The notes under the pieces: model-generated
The model's input: only the letters and a program-made list of their open reading frames with translations
What the model was told of the DNA's origin: nothing
Databases searched by the model: none
Part shown: positions 15,787-24,195 of the stretch, one piece after another
Layout: each line of letters opens with the position of its first letter
How positions within the stretch are numbered: the stretch's first letter is position 1
DNA from: an uncultured Bacilli bacterium
GTDB lineage: Bacteria > Bacillota_I > Bacilli_A > RF39 > UBA660
Assembly (NCBI GenBank): GCA_910587325.1
Contig: CAJUKB010000015.1
Span: 1 to 34,837, forward strand
Length of the DNA stretch: 34,837 nt
Direction of reading: 5' to 3'
Program-made: the position numbers and the translations under genes

Positions 15787-18700
15787 CGATTTCAATATAT
15801 ACTTCATGTCCATTTAAATCGTATTTTTCATCTAAACAATCTTTTTCAGTAATGCTAATAGCAAGGGTTTCATTTTGAATGTATTCTTTAAAATTTTGTA
15901 AAGCCTTATTAAACTCTTCATCTCCATTTACATAAATAGAAATGCGATCTACGACATTAAAGTCAAGTGTCTTACGCATATTTTGAACTTTAGATACAAA
16001 CTCACGAGCAATTCCTTCTAAAATTAACTCTTCTGTTCTTTCTGTATTTAGGATAATAAAATTATTATTTTCCATTCCTACATTAAATCCTTCTTTTGAT
16101 GAAATACGAATATCTACAAAGGTTTCATCTATTTCATAAGATTCATTATTTATCACCATAGATATTGTTTTATTATTCACTAATTTATTTAATTCTTCTT
16201 CACTTAAACTCTCTAATTTATTTTGGAATTCTTTAATATTCGATCCAAAAATTTTACCCACATTCTTAAAGTTTGGTTTCACTGTAAAATTCATATATTC
16301 TTGCAAATTATTTGTAAATACAATTTCTTTTACATTTAATTCTTCTTGAATTAATGGTACTAAGTCTTTAATTAATTCTTCATTTTTTCCATCTAATAAG
16401 GCTTCTTTTAACGGTTCACGTACCTTTATTTTCGCCTCTTCTCTTACATATCTTCCAATACTAATTAAACTTCTTATTAAATCCATACGTTCTTCGATAT
16501 GTTCATCAATTAAACTTTCATCATATTTTGGAAAGTCACTTAAATGAACAGATTCTTCTCCTGTTAAATTACGATAAATTTCTTCAGATACAAACGGAAC
16601 TATAGGGGCAATCATTTTAACCAATCCCACTAACACTTCATAAGTAGTTATATAAACGGCTTTTTTAGAATCGTCTAAAGTAGATGACCAAAATCTTTTT
16701 CGATTTCTTCTAATATACCAATTGGATAAATCCTCAGAAGTAAAATCTGTTATGGCTCTTACCACTTTATTTAAATCATACTCCTCATAACTTTCCGTTA
16801 CATATTTTAATAATTTATTGTATTTAGAAATTAACCATCTATCAATTTCCTCACGTTTTTCATAAGAAATTTCACATAAAGAAGTATCTATTCCATCTGT
16901 ATTTGCATACAATTGGAAAAAACTATAGGTATTTTTTAAAGGATTAAAAAATTTAGAATATACTTCTTTTAAACCATTCATATCAAAACGAAGTGGTGTC
17001 CATACTGGAGAAACATAAGGAAGATAAAATCTTACTACATCTGCACCATATTCCTTCATCGTTGTAAATGGTTCTACAATATTTCCTTTAGATTTACTCA
17101 TTTTCTTTCCTTCAGCATCTTGAATTAAGTCATTAACTAAGACATTTTTGTATGGAGCAACGCCTTTTAAAAATACAGAAATAATAATAAGGGTATAAAA
17201 CCAACCTCTAGTTTGGTCAATTCCTTCACAAATAAAATCAGCAGGAAATTGAGTTTCAAAAATACTCTCATTTTCAAAAGGATAATGGTACTCTGCAAAC
17301 GGCATAGAACCAGAATCAAACCAACAATCTAAAACATCTTTACATCTTGTCATAACGCCACCACATTCTGGGCATTTCAAATGCACTTCATCTACAAAAG
17401 GACGATGTAAATCAATCGATTCATCAATTTCTTCTATTGCACGACTAACTAATTCACTCCTAGAACCAATCATCTCGTCATGACCACAACTACAAGTAAA
17501 GTAAGGAATAGGCGTACCCCAATAACGACTTCTAGAAATCGCCCAATCGTTCATATTTTCTAGCCAATTGCCAAAACGTTTTTCTCCGACATAAGCAGGA
17601 TACCAATTTACTTTTTTGTTTGCTTCAACAATTTGGTCTTTAATTTTCGTAACCTCTAAATAATAAGAAGGTTTTGCGTAATACACAAGAGGAGTTCCAC
17701 ATCTCCAACAATGAGGATAGTTGTGGAGCATTTTTTGTTTCTTAAATAGTTTATCGTTTTCTTTTAAATAAGCAATGACTTCTTTATTGGCATCAAAAAT
17801 AAGCATACCCTTCCAAGGACCTTCTGTATAACAACCATCTTCTCCTACTGGATTTAAATAAGGAAGATTGTATTTTTTTCCTACATTCGCATCATCTTCT
17901 CCAAATGCTGGAGCAATATGAACTATACCTGTTCCATCACTTGCTGTAACATAATCATCTACAGTAACAAAGAACGCTTTTTTATCCACTTTTAATTCTG
18001 GAATTAATTGTTCGTATTCCATGTATTCTAAATCTGTTCCTTTATAAACCTCTAGGACTTCTATATCACTACCCAAAACTTTAGATACTAAACTCTCTGC
18101 TAAGATAAATTTGTAATCTCCCGACTTTACTAAAACATAAGTTAACTCTGGATTCACACACAATGCAACATTAGAAATTAAAGTCCATGGAGTTGTTGTC
18201 CATACTAAAAAGTAAACATCTTCCTCTTTTTTCTTAAAAGGTACAATTACAGTTTCTACACTAATTTCTTTATAACCTTGCGCTACTTCATGACTAGCAA
18301 GTCCTGTTCCACAACGAGGGCAATATGGAAGAATTTTATGTCCTTCATAAAACAGTCCTTTTTTAAAAAACTCTTTTAAGATGTACCATTCTGTTTCAAT
18401 ATAATCGTTATCGTACGTAACATATGGATTTTCAACATCAATAAATTGTCCCATCTTTTCAGTCAAGTCTGTAAATGCCTCTTTGTTTTTCCAAACAGAT
18501 TCTTTGCATTTTTCGTTAAACTCTTTTATTCCGTATTTCTCAATATCGCCTTTTCCGGTAAACCCTAGTTCCTTTTCTACTCCAAGTTCAACAGGAAGTC
18601 CATGAGTATCCCATCCTACTTTACGAATAACGCGGGCTCCCTTCATGACATGATACTTACAAAAAGAATCCTTTAAAAACTTCGCTAGCATATGATGTAA

Positions 18701-18871
18701 CCCTGGAAATCCATTCGCAGTCGCAGGTCCATCATAAAATACAAAATTATCACTATCTTTTCGTAATTCATTTTGTTTATTCATAATTTCATTAATAGAA
18801 CCCCAAGATTCTAAAATACTTTTTTCTACCACATGTATGGGTCTTTTATCTAACTCTTTAAAATCTTTCAT
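15770..18871 (-). CDS. ileS: Isoleucyl-tRNA synthetase, eukaryote-like type 2
   Basis: Charges tRNA-Ile. The start is ATG 18871, four bases after GAGGAGG; the longer frame runs into the T-box terminator. Length 1033 aa fits type 2. Features: nucleotide-binding signature region TANGFPGLHH (51-60), editing domain around WTTTPWT (224-230) and DDYVTASDGTGIVHIAPAFG (305-324), the type 2-like CPRCGTGLASHEVAQGY, and KMSKS (590-594). The usual HxGH is replaced by GLHH (57-60), a swapped motif reported in a mupirocin hyper-resistant IleRS2 subgroup. Controlled by the upstream T-box. Confidence 0.96.
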   Translation of the reverse strand: MKDFKELDKRPIHVVEKSILESWGSINEIMNKQNELRKDSDNFVFYDGPATANGFPGLHHMLAKFLKDSFCKYHVMKGARVIRKVGWDTHGLPVELGVEKELGFTGKGDIEKYGIKEFNEKCKESVWKNKEAFTDLTEKMGQFIDVENPYVTYDNDYIETEWYILKEFFKKGLFYEGHKILPYCPRCGTGLASHEVAQGYKEISVETVIVPFKKKEEDVYFLVWTTTPWTLISNVALCVNPELTYVLVKSGDYKFILAESLVSKVLGSDIEVLEVYKGTDLEYMEYEQLIPELKVDKKAFFVTVDDYVTASDGTGIVHIAPAFGEDDANVGKKYNLPYLNPVGEDGCYTEGPWKGMLIFDANKEVIAYLKENDKLFKKQKMLHNYPHCWRCGTPLVYYAKPSYYLEVTKIKDQIVEANKKVNWYPAYVGEKRFGNWLENMNDWAISRSRYWGTPIPYFTCSCGHDEMIGSRSELVSRAIEEIDESIDLHRPFVDEVHLKCPECGGVMTRCKDVLDCWFDSGSMPFAEYHYPFENESIFETQFPADFICEGIDQTRGWFYTLIIISVFLKGVAPYKNVLVNDLIQDAEGKKMSKSKGNIVEPFTTMKEYGADVVRFYLPYVSPVWTPLRFDMNGLKEVYSKFFNPLKNTYSFFQLYANTDGIDTSLCEISYEKREEIDRWLISKYNKLLKYVTESYEEYDLNKVVRAITDFTSEDLSNWYIRRNRKRFWSSTLDDSKKAVYITTYEVLVGLVKMIAPIVPFVSEEIYRNLTGEESVHLSDFPKYDESLIDEHIEERMDLIRSLISIGRYVREEAKIKVREPLKEALLDGKNEELIKDLVPLIQEELNVKEIVFTNNLQEYMNFTVKPNFKNVGKIFGSNIKEFQNKLESLSEEELNKLVNNKTISMVINNESYEIDETFVDIRISSKEGFNVGMENNNFIILNTERTEELILEGIAREFVSKVQNMRKTLDFNVVDRISIYVNGDEEFNKALQNFKEYIQNETLAISITEKDCLDEKYDLNGHEVYIEIEKATE

Positions 18872-18888
18872 ATATCCTCCTCTAAAAT

Positions 18889-19097
18889 AAAAAGGTAATA
18901 CCAAAGGACGAATAATCGTGGTACCACCTTATTTTTCTTCTCTTTTTGTTAACGCAAAATAATTTGCGGAACATCTTACTTTATTCAGACATTCAACTCC
19001 CAAGTGATTTTGGGAAAAGTTTCTTTATTCATTTTCACCAACCATGAACTCTCTATAAAATAAAACTTTTCTTACTCTTCTTGTTCCTTGTTTTTAT
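18889..19097 (-). promoter_or_regulatory. T-box riboswitch leader of ileS
   Basis: The leader carries the T-box AAGGTGGTACCACG (18930-18917), overlapping a terminator whose arms GGTGGTACCA and TGGTATTACC (18928-18919, 18903-18894) are followed by a T-run. Upstream are Stem I features: AGAGAG-type bulge region, GGTTGGTGAAAA, and an ATC triplet (19008-19006) that could be the Ile specifier. Uncharged tRNA-Ile would pair with specifier and T-box and prevent termination. The specifier position is inferred, not folded. Confidence 0.88.
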
Positions 19098-19103
19098 ACC
19101 TTT

Positions 19104-19132
19104 AGTATACGTATATTTAAAATTAATGTCAA
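19104..19132 (-). promoter_or_regulatory. Consensus promoter of the T-box/ileS transcript
   Basis: Minus strand TTGACA (19132-19127), 17 bases, TATACT (19109-19104). The IS element begins 36 bases upstream, so the promoter survived the insertion. Confidence 0.8.
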
Positions 19133-19167
19133 TAAATTTAATTATTTTCAGAGAAAAAGAGTAAAAA

Positions 19168-20625
19168 TTCTTCGCAATAAAAAAGATAACGGATATTCGT
19201 GAACAATCGATAGTAAAATATGTTATTCTAATACAAGAATAAAAGAGGTTGTAGGAAATGAATAGAAAAATGCGAAGAGAACTAAGAAAAGATAAAAATT
19301 TAATAAAAGAATTATATTCCATCATTCAAAAGTATCTACCAAAATTATTACATAAATTTGAAGAATTAACAGATACTAGAAATCAAAGTTATGTCACGTA
19401 TAGTATGAAAACAATTTGTGTTACAAGACTTTTCGGCCTCCTTTGTGGTTTAACTTCTTTAAATGATATTTCTAAAGATAGATTTAATACGGATATTTGT
19501 ATTCAAAATCTATCTACTATTTGCAAACAAAATTTAAACGAACTTCCTTATTGGGAAACCATTCAAGATGTTTTCGTTACTATGGATATAATGGAACTTA
19601 GAGAAATTCAAAAATATATTGTTGTGTCTTTACTTCGTTCTAAAATGTTTGATAAATATAAATTTAATGGTTCCTTTCAACTTTTATTTGATGGAACTGG
19701 TTTATCGAATCATAATTATAACTTAAATGATAATTGTATAAAAAAGAATCATAAAAATGGAAAAGTTTCTTATTATAAATATGTTTTAGAATGCAAGCTA
19801 GTGGTTGGAAATATTGTCATTAGTTTAGATTCTGAATTCATTGAAAATGTAGAAGTAAACAATGAAAATCAAAAACAAGATTGTGAAACTAAAGCCTTTA
19901 AAAGAATGATGAAAAGAATTAAGAAAAACTATCCTAAATATAAATTTATAATAACAGGAGATGCTTTATATGCTACTACTCCCATTATTACTCTAGTTAA
20001 GAAAAACAAATGGAACTTTATCTTCAACTTAAAACCTGAAAGATTAAAAGAAGTAAATCGTTCTTTTGAAGGAAATATCAAACTTCTTAATGAAACCACT
20101 ATACCTAATTATTATCTATCTACAAATATTGAGTTTAACGATAATTTAGTAAATGTTATTAAATTCATTGAAAAGAAAAATAAAAATGATACTACATTCC
20201 GATATATTACAGATTTAATCATTAATAATGATAATATCAAAGATATTGTTACACTTGGCCGTAATCGTTGGAAGATTGAAAACAATGCTTTTCATATGCA
20301 AAAACATGGTACTTTCAATATCTCTCATATGTGTAGTAGAAATGATAATTCTATGAAATGTCATTACTTCTTTATTCAATTTGCTCATACCATTAGACAA
20401 TTATTAGAACAAGGAAACATTCTTACAAAATCTTTAAATCTCAAAATAAAAGAAGTAAGTGATTTTGTCCTCAACTCTCTTACTTCCATATCCTCAGATC
20501 TTAATCATTTAGAAACAAATTTTCAATTAAGATTTGATACTTAAATTATACTCTTTTTGCTCTTTGATTTCACTACTTTTTTTTCTTTTTTTTTGCGTGG
20601 TGTAAACCTTTAACTTTGCGAAGAA
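19168..20625 (+). mobile_element. Apparently complete IS element, 1458 bp, DDE transposase
   Basis: Terminal inverted repeats TTCTTCGCAA (19168-19177) and TTGCGAAGAA (20616-20625) flank one intact transposase gene. AAAAA lies on both sides (19163-19167, 20626-20630) and may be the target duplication, although such runs are common here. The right end abuts a strong hairpin terminator. Confidence 0.7.
19258..20544 (+). CDS. IS4-like DDE transposase, 428 aa
   Basis: An intact transposase with the three acidic residues in family-like contexts: Asp145 in LLFDGTGLSNH, Asp235 in ITGDALYAT, and Glu341 in RWKIENNAFHMQ. The N-terminus is basic (MNRKMRRELRKDK), as for DNA binding. Other conserved text includes YYKYVLECKLV and QKQDCETKAFKRM. 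GAGGTTGTAGGAA precedes the ATG. The exact IS family (IS4 group or an unclassified group) is uncertain. With intact ends and ORF it could still be mobile. Confidence 0.82.
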   Translation: MNRKMRRELRKDKNLIKELYSIIQKYLPKLLHKFEELTDTRNQSYVTYSMKTICVTRLFGLLCGLTSLNDISKDRFNTDICIQNLSTICKQNLNELPYWETIQDVFVTMDIMELREIQKYIVVSLLRSKMFDKYKFNGSFQLLFDGTGLSNHNYNLNDNCIKKNHKNGKVSYYKYVLECKLVVGNIVISLDSEFIENVEVNNENQKQDCETKAFKRMMKRIKKNYPKYKFIITGDALYATTPIITLVKKNKWNFIFNLKPERLKEVNRSFEGNIKLLNETTIPNYYLSTNIEFNDNLVNVIKFIEKKNKNDTTFRYITDLIINNDNIKDIVTLGRNRWKIENNAFHMQKHGTFNISHMCSRNDNSMKCHYFFIQFAHTIRQLLEQGNILTKSLNLKIKEVSDFVLNSLTSISSDLNHLETNFQLRFDT

Positions 20626-20669
20626 AAAAATCTATAAATTTCATTTTTTCCAAATTTTATAGATTTTTT
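20625..20669. terminator. Bidirectional hairpin terminator beside the IS
   Basis: Perfect 14-bp stem AAAAAATCTATAAA (20625-20638) and TTTATAGATTTTTT (20656-20669), loop 17, T-runs on both sides. Confidence 0.65.
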
Positions 20670-20708
20670 CTTCTTTATTTTTATTTACTCTTTTTTTCTG
20701 ATTATTTT

Positions 20709-20891
20709 TTAAAAACAGTTTTTATTTCTAAAACACAAACATAATAGTTTTAAAAACATTTCTAATATAACTTTTCGTATTCTTGTTTCTTAACGGGCAA
20801 GTGTACTATCTGCTATTCCTGATTTTTTAGCTAGTTCTTTTTGCGTATATCCTTTAGTTTTTCTTATTTGTTTTAAACTAATATTACTCAT
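20709..20891 (-). pseudogene. XRE-family HTH regulator with premature stop
   Basis: ATG at 20891 overlaps the end of the surface-protein gene (stop at 20884). The frame reads MSNISLKQIRKTKGYTQKEL, then AKKSGIADSTLAR, a clear Cro/CI helix-turn-helix. TAA follows where the family normally has Ile in RIE. Reading through gives ETRIRKVILEMFLKLL, the expected rest of the domain, then divergence and TAA at 20709. So one in-frame nonsense codon at position 34 has inactivated a small DNA-binding protein. It would have been co-transcribed with the surface protein and may have controlled it. Confidence 0.75.
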
Positions 20892-22347
20892 TATTACTTA
20901 TTCTATATGGATTTTCTTGTGAACCATCTCCATTTTCATATAAAACATTTGATTTTAAATAAAACGTTGGTCTTATAGAAAAAGGAGCACTTAAGCTTGC
21001 GATATGAGAAAAAATGTTAGAAGCATCCGTATAGTGAAAATATATTCCACCAAACTGTCCTGCAGATTGATTTGTGTTTAAATATGGAGAAATTCCCCAT
21101 TCTGCATTACGATATACGTATAACCAATTATTTGAAAAAGCATTTACAATTGGATTTTTATCTACAACTTGATTTCCCATGATATATGCAACATCACTTG
21201 CATACATTAGCCCTATATTGGCGCTAAAAGATAATGCTCCATTATTTTGACTATGCATAGCTCCTCTTTCTTCTTTATAAAGCATATTTGGTGTATAAAT
21301 ATTATTATCCCACTTTGTATAATCTAATGCTCCTAAATACCAAACAGAGGTGGCAATATAGTTTTTATATTCACCTAAGTTATTATAAAATTTGTTGTTT
21401 AATATGTTTTTTTGCGTTGTACTTTCTTCCCAATTGTTATTATTTTCTGAATTCCATCGATATGCTTTATTACTTGGAGTAGAACCATACATTATAGGAA
21501 ACATATCAGCAGCATCCCCAACATATTCATAGTAATGAATTAATTTTACTCTATTTTCATAAGGTTTGTCTTTTCCAATTTCACTTTGGGTTGGTATGAC
21601 TCCTATTATTCGATATAAATTATCATCTGTGCAATTTGTATCACAACCAAAATATACCCAATTATTTGGATTTTTTCCCGTATATCGATAATCTGTTAAA
21701 GCAGGTGTTTGTTCTGTTGCTTCATGCTTAAATTCTTCTGCTTCATTTTTATTTATTACATAATCTACTAATCTTACTTTATGACTTTGTTTCGCTGTAA
21801 CTACTACTTTACTGATAAAACTTTTATTCATCGCATCATCTTCAACTGTTACACTCTCATCCATCCATAACTTAATGGTATAGGTTTTACTTTCGTTTGC
21901 TCCTAACTCTCCACTTGTTATATATCTTCCTTCTACTGGAACATAATCTACTCCTGGATAACTTGTTTCAACACTCTCAAGTGTACTTAATAATTTCTTT
22001 TCATTTCCATTAAACTCTATGGCTACATAAGAGCTTGATAGACGACTACTACTTTCCATTATATCTAGATTGACATCGTATTCGATCATTGTTGGACACT
22101 TGTTAGTTATCGTAAATGTATACGGGGGTAACTTTTCGGCTTCTTCATCTGTTATTGGATAGGCTTTTTCTAGTGTAATTGAGTTTTCATCTTCTAATGC
22201 TATTTCTAAACATGTACTTTGGATGGTATTAATTCCTTCTTGACTTATGGTATGCGTCCACCATGCATAACTAACTCCTATTCCTATTCCTATTATTAGT
22301 AGTATTCCTACTACGATTATTAATATTTTCTTTTTATGTTCTTTCAT
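20884..22347 (-). CDS. Secreted/surface protein with TasA-like N-terminus, 487 aa
   Basis: Starts with basic KEHKKK and a hydrophobic helix (about 8-27, ILIIVVGILLIIGIGIGV), then SYAWWTHTIS, the kind of SipW-type signal end seen in TasA/camelysin-like proteins. The N-terminal half (about 30-190) is beta-rich with a conserved-looking ITNKCPTMIEYDV segment. The C-terminal half ends SIRPTFYLKSNVLYENGDGS then NPYRI, as in other large surface proteins of gut Bacilli. AGGAGGG lies four bases before ATG. The promoter region has paired palindromes. Likely cell-surface or matrix component; exact role unknown. Confidence 0.7.
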   Translation of the reverse strand: MKEHKKKILIIVVGILLIIGIGIGVSYAWWTHTISQEGINTIQSTCLEIALEDENSITLEKAYPITDEEAEKLPPYTFTITNKCPTMIEYDVNLDIMESSSRLSSSYVAIEFNGNEKKLLSTLESVETSYPGVDYVPVEGRYITSGELGANESKTYTIKLWMDESVTVEDDAMNKSFISKVVVTAKQSHKVRLVDYVINKNEAEEFKHEATEQTPALTDYRYTGKNPNNWVYFGCDTNCTDDNLYRIIGVIPTQSEIGKDKPYENRVKLIHYYEYVGDAADMFPIMYGSTPSNKAYRWNSENNNNWEESTTQKNILNNKFYNNLGEYKNYIATSVWYLGALDYTKWDNNIYTPNMLYKEERGAMHSQNNGALSFSANIGLMYASDVAYIMGNQVVDKNPIVNAFSNNWLYVYRNAEWGISPYLNTNQSAGQFGGIYFHYTDASNIFSHIASLSAPFSIRPTFYLKSNVLYENGDGSQENPYRISNNE

Positions 22348-22370
22348 TTTTCCCTCCTATTGTTATTTTT

Positions 22371-22422
22371 AGTATAACACAACAATTGTTCAAAATGAAC
22401 ACTTTTTTGTTCACTTTGTACA
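22371..22422 (-). promoter_or_regulatory. Surface-protein promoter region with two palindromic operators
   Basis: The -10 TATACT is at 22376-22371. Just upstream lie TGTTCA-AAA-TGAACA (22387-22401, perfect) and TGTTCA-CTT-TGTACA (22408-22422, one mismatch), 21 bp apart centre to centre, two helical turns. The first covers the -35 region, so a bound dimer would repress. The linked XRE gene is the obvious candidate binder. Confidence 0.6.
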
Positions 22423-22433
22423 TTTTTTGTGTA

Positions 22434-22459
22434 TAAAAAAAGGAACTTTCCATTCCTTT
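22434..22459 (-). terminator. Terminator of the PF06541 membrane protein gene
   Basis: AAAGGAA and TTCCTTT (22439-22445, 22453-22459) with a seven-base loop, followed on the minus strand by a T-run. Confidence 0.7.
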
Positions 22460-22463
22460 AACT

Positions 22464-23204
22464 TTATTCTTCCTTTCTAGTGTTCTTTTTTCTAAGCTTT
22501 TTCTTATCCCTTATCATCTTCATAATATCAAATTCTTTTGCGTTGGCATTCTTTAAATTTGGAAATGCCTCTAATAAACGTTTCGGATAGGCTTTAAACT
22601 TCTCTACTCGCTCTCTTATGATTTTTTCAAGCATACCAGGAAGTTTGGCAAGTTTTTCACTCTTTAATTCTTCACAAATAATAATACGATTTCTTAAATT
22701 ATAAGCAATCATACAAGAGTAGATGACATCTAATATAAATATTACAAGCAAACTATAAGCCATTATTTTCATAGCAATTGGAGAAAGCCAACTCAAAATT
22801 TGCGTTATAATATTGTTTCCGGTATAAATAATTACTAAAGAACCAAATCCAAATAAAAGTGTATTAAATAGGAAAATACGTCCATGGATATTAAATTTTT
22901 CATCTGAATAATCCCACCATTTATTATGAAATATTTTTTCTAAAACAAAACTTGTGACATATTCTAAAGCAGAGGTTATAATCGCACCAAGTAGGAAAAC
23001 AACTACTGGGTCTTCTTTAAATCTTAAGAGCAAAAAGAGTATAAACAAACTCCCTACTCCATAGATAGGACAATAGGGTCCACATAAAAATCCACGATTG
23101 ACCAACTTCTTTTGTTTAATACTTGAGCATACAATTTCACAAAGATAACCTACAAAACTATATAATATAAAAACTAAAAATAAATAAGGAAAATTCATTT
23201 GCAT
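22464..23204 (-). CDS. Putative ABC-transporter type IV family membrane protein (PF06541-like)
   Basis: About five membrane segments in the first 180 residues, with the family text YSFVGYLCEIVCSSI, LVNRGFLCGPYCPIYGVG and WWDYSDEKFNIHGRIFL. A basic cytoplasmic tail follows (KKLRKKNTRKEE). The start is ATG 23204 after AGGTGAAGCAT; the same AGGTGAAGCATATG string precedes priA. Despite the family name no transport substrate is known and no ATPase gene is adjacent. It is divergent from the SpoIIIAH-like gene. Confidence 0.8.
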   Translation of the reverse strand: MQMNFPYLFLVFILYSFVGYLCEIVCSSIKQKKLVNRGFLCGPYCPIYGVGSLFILFLLLRFKEDPVVVFLLGAIITSALEYVTSFVLEKIFHNKWWDYSDEKFNIHGRIFLFNTLLFGFGSLVIIYTGNNIITQILSWLSPIAMKIMAYSLLVIFILDVIYSCMIAYNLRNRIIICEELKSEKLAKLPGMLEKIIRERVEKFKAYPKRLLEAFPNLKNANAKEFDIMKMIRDKKKLRKKNTRKEE

Positions 23205-23221
23205 ATGCTTCACCTATTTTA

Positions 23222-23250
23222 AGTATACCATGAAACATTTTCCTTGTCAT
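23222..23250 (-). promoter_or_regulatory. Sigma-A promoter of the PF06541 gene
   Basis: Minus strand ATGACA (23250-23245), 17 bases, TATACT (23227-23222) with TGG before the -10. Confidence 0.7.
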
Positions 23251-23274
23251 AAAAAAAATAATGCTACGTATACT
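23246..23274 (+). promoter_or_regulatory. Possible sigma-E-like promoter of spoIIIAH
   Basis: GTCATAAA (23246-23253), 13 bases, CGTATACT (23267-23274), compared with the B. subtilis sigma-E pattern of roughly GTMATATT and CATACAMT. The match is partial. Confidence 0.35.
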
Positions 23275-23298
23275 TTTATTAAGTTGGAGGGATTTAAA

Positions 23299-23799
23299 AT
23301 GATCAATAAACAAGGTTTATGGTTTGTTACACTTTTTAGTTTAATATTGGTTTTAGGAATTTACTATGTCACGGTAAAAGATGACAGCAATTTACTTGCC
23401 GTAGCAACTGCTGGTACAACAGATAAGGAAGCAGAAGTCGTAGAAACCAATGAAAGCAGTATTTTAGTATCTTTAAGGGTACAAGATGAAGAAGAAATGT
23501 TAAAAGAGATGGAAAGCTTACAAACAATTCTTTTAGACAATGAAGCAAGTTTACAAGAAAAAAATGATGCTTATAATTCTCTTCAAACACTAAATGCTAA
23601 TAAAGGAAAAGAAGAAAGCTTAGAAAAGAAGATTAAAGAAAAATTTAATTTGGAAAGTTTTATTAAAATTAAAAATGATCAAATTAGTGTTACAGTGGCA
23701 AGTAAAGAACACAATAATACACTTGCAAATAATATTATAAGAACAATACAAGAAGAGTTTGACACCAAAATGTATATTGTCGTAAAATTTCAAGGATAA
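23299..23799 (+). CDS. spoIIIAH: SpoIIIAH-like protein, 166 aa
   Basis: In spore formers SpoIIIAH sits in the mother-cell membrane and joins SpoIIQ in the channel to the forespore. The start is ATG 23299, seven bases after GGAGGG. The N-terminus INKQGLWFVTLFSLILVLG followed by IYYVT strongly resembles the B. subtilis protein; one membrane helix spans about 8-25. The C-terminal YscJ-like part (about 105-166; IKNDQISVTVASKEH, NIIRTIQEEFDT) is short. Normally the gene ends an eight-gene spoIIIA operon; here no spoIIIAA-AG lies beside it. Confidence 0.8.
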   Translation: MINKQGLWFVTLFSLILVLGIYYVTVKDDSNLLAVATAGTTDKEAEVVETNESSILVSLRVQDEEEMLKEMESLQTILLDNEASLQEKNDAYNSLQTLNANKGKEESLEKKIKEKFNLESFIKIKNDQISVTVASKEHNNTLANNIIRTIQEEFDTKMYIVVKFQG

Positions 23800-23824
23800 C
23801 GTCTCTTTTTGGGCGTATTCTCTC

Positions 23825-23851
23825 ACTAAAACAGAAATACTTCATAAAATA
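23825..23851 (+). promoter_or_regulatory. Possible sigma-K promoter of gerE
   Basis: AC (23825-23826), 16 bases, CATAAAATA (23843-23851), which fits the B. subtilis sigma-K pattern AC-N16-CATANNNTA. It lies 40 bases before the gerE start. The motif has low information, so chance is possible. Confidence 0.4.
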
Positions 23852-23890
23852 CTATAGATTATAAAGTATGAAAAGAAAGTGAGGATGCTC

Positions 23891-24103
23891 ATGAAAAGAG
23901 GTAGTATATTAACAACGCGTGAACAAGAAGTATTTGAACTCTTGGTTTTAAATAAATCCACAAAAGAAATTGCAGAATTTTTGGGAATTAGTGAAAAAAC
24001 TGTTCGTAATCATATTTCCAATGCAATGCAAAAACTAGGGGTTAAAGGACGTGCTCAAGCAGTTGTTGAACTATTAAAATTAGGAGAAATCAGTATTGAT
24101 TAA
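23891..24103 (+). CDS. gerE: GerE, late sporulation LuxR-type regulator
   Basis: A stand-alone LuxR/GerE helix-turn-helix protein that in B. subtilis acts with sigma-K to turn coat genes on and off. Here 70 aa from ATG 23891 (GTGAGG six bases upstream). The C-terminal half ISEKTVRNHISNAMQKLGVK, then GRAQAVVELLKLGE, is nearly the same as B. subtilis GerE, and LTTREQEVFELLVLNKSTKE matches its N-terminal helix pair. This close match, rather than a generic LuxR domain, supports the call. spoIIIAH-like lies before and gerM after. Confidence 0.88.
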   Translation: MKRGSILTTREQEVFELLVLNKSTKEIAEFLGISEKTVRNHISNAMQKLGVKGRAQAVVELLKLGEISID

Positions 24104-24114
24104 ATGAAATTATG

Positions 24115-24140
24115 CTCATCTAAAAAGATGAGATTTTTTT
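24115..24140 (+). terminator. Terminator after gerE
   Basis: CTCATCT-AAAA-AGATGAG (24115-24132) followed by ATTTTTTT. Confidence 0.85.
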
Positions 24141-24149
24141 ATTTTTTTT

Positions 24150-24178
24150 GGTATAAAAATAGTCTTAAATAATACAAT
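24150..24178 (+). promoter_or_regulatory. Possible sigma-E-like promoter of gerM
   Basis: GGTATAAA (24150-24157), 13 bases, AATACAAT (24171-24178). The -10 matches CATACAMT at seven of eight positions and the spacing equals that before spoIIIAH. Confidence 0.35.
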
Positions 24179-24195
24179 TTATTAGGTGATTTATC

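Noticed and set aside
23879..23890. Earlier GTG start for gerE
   Set aside because: The GTG lies within the SD GTGAGG; the ATG at 23891 has correct spacing.
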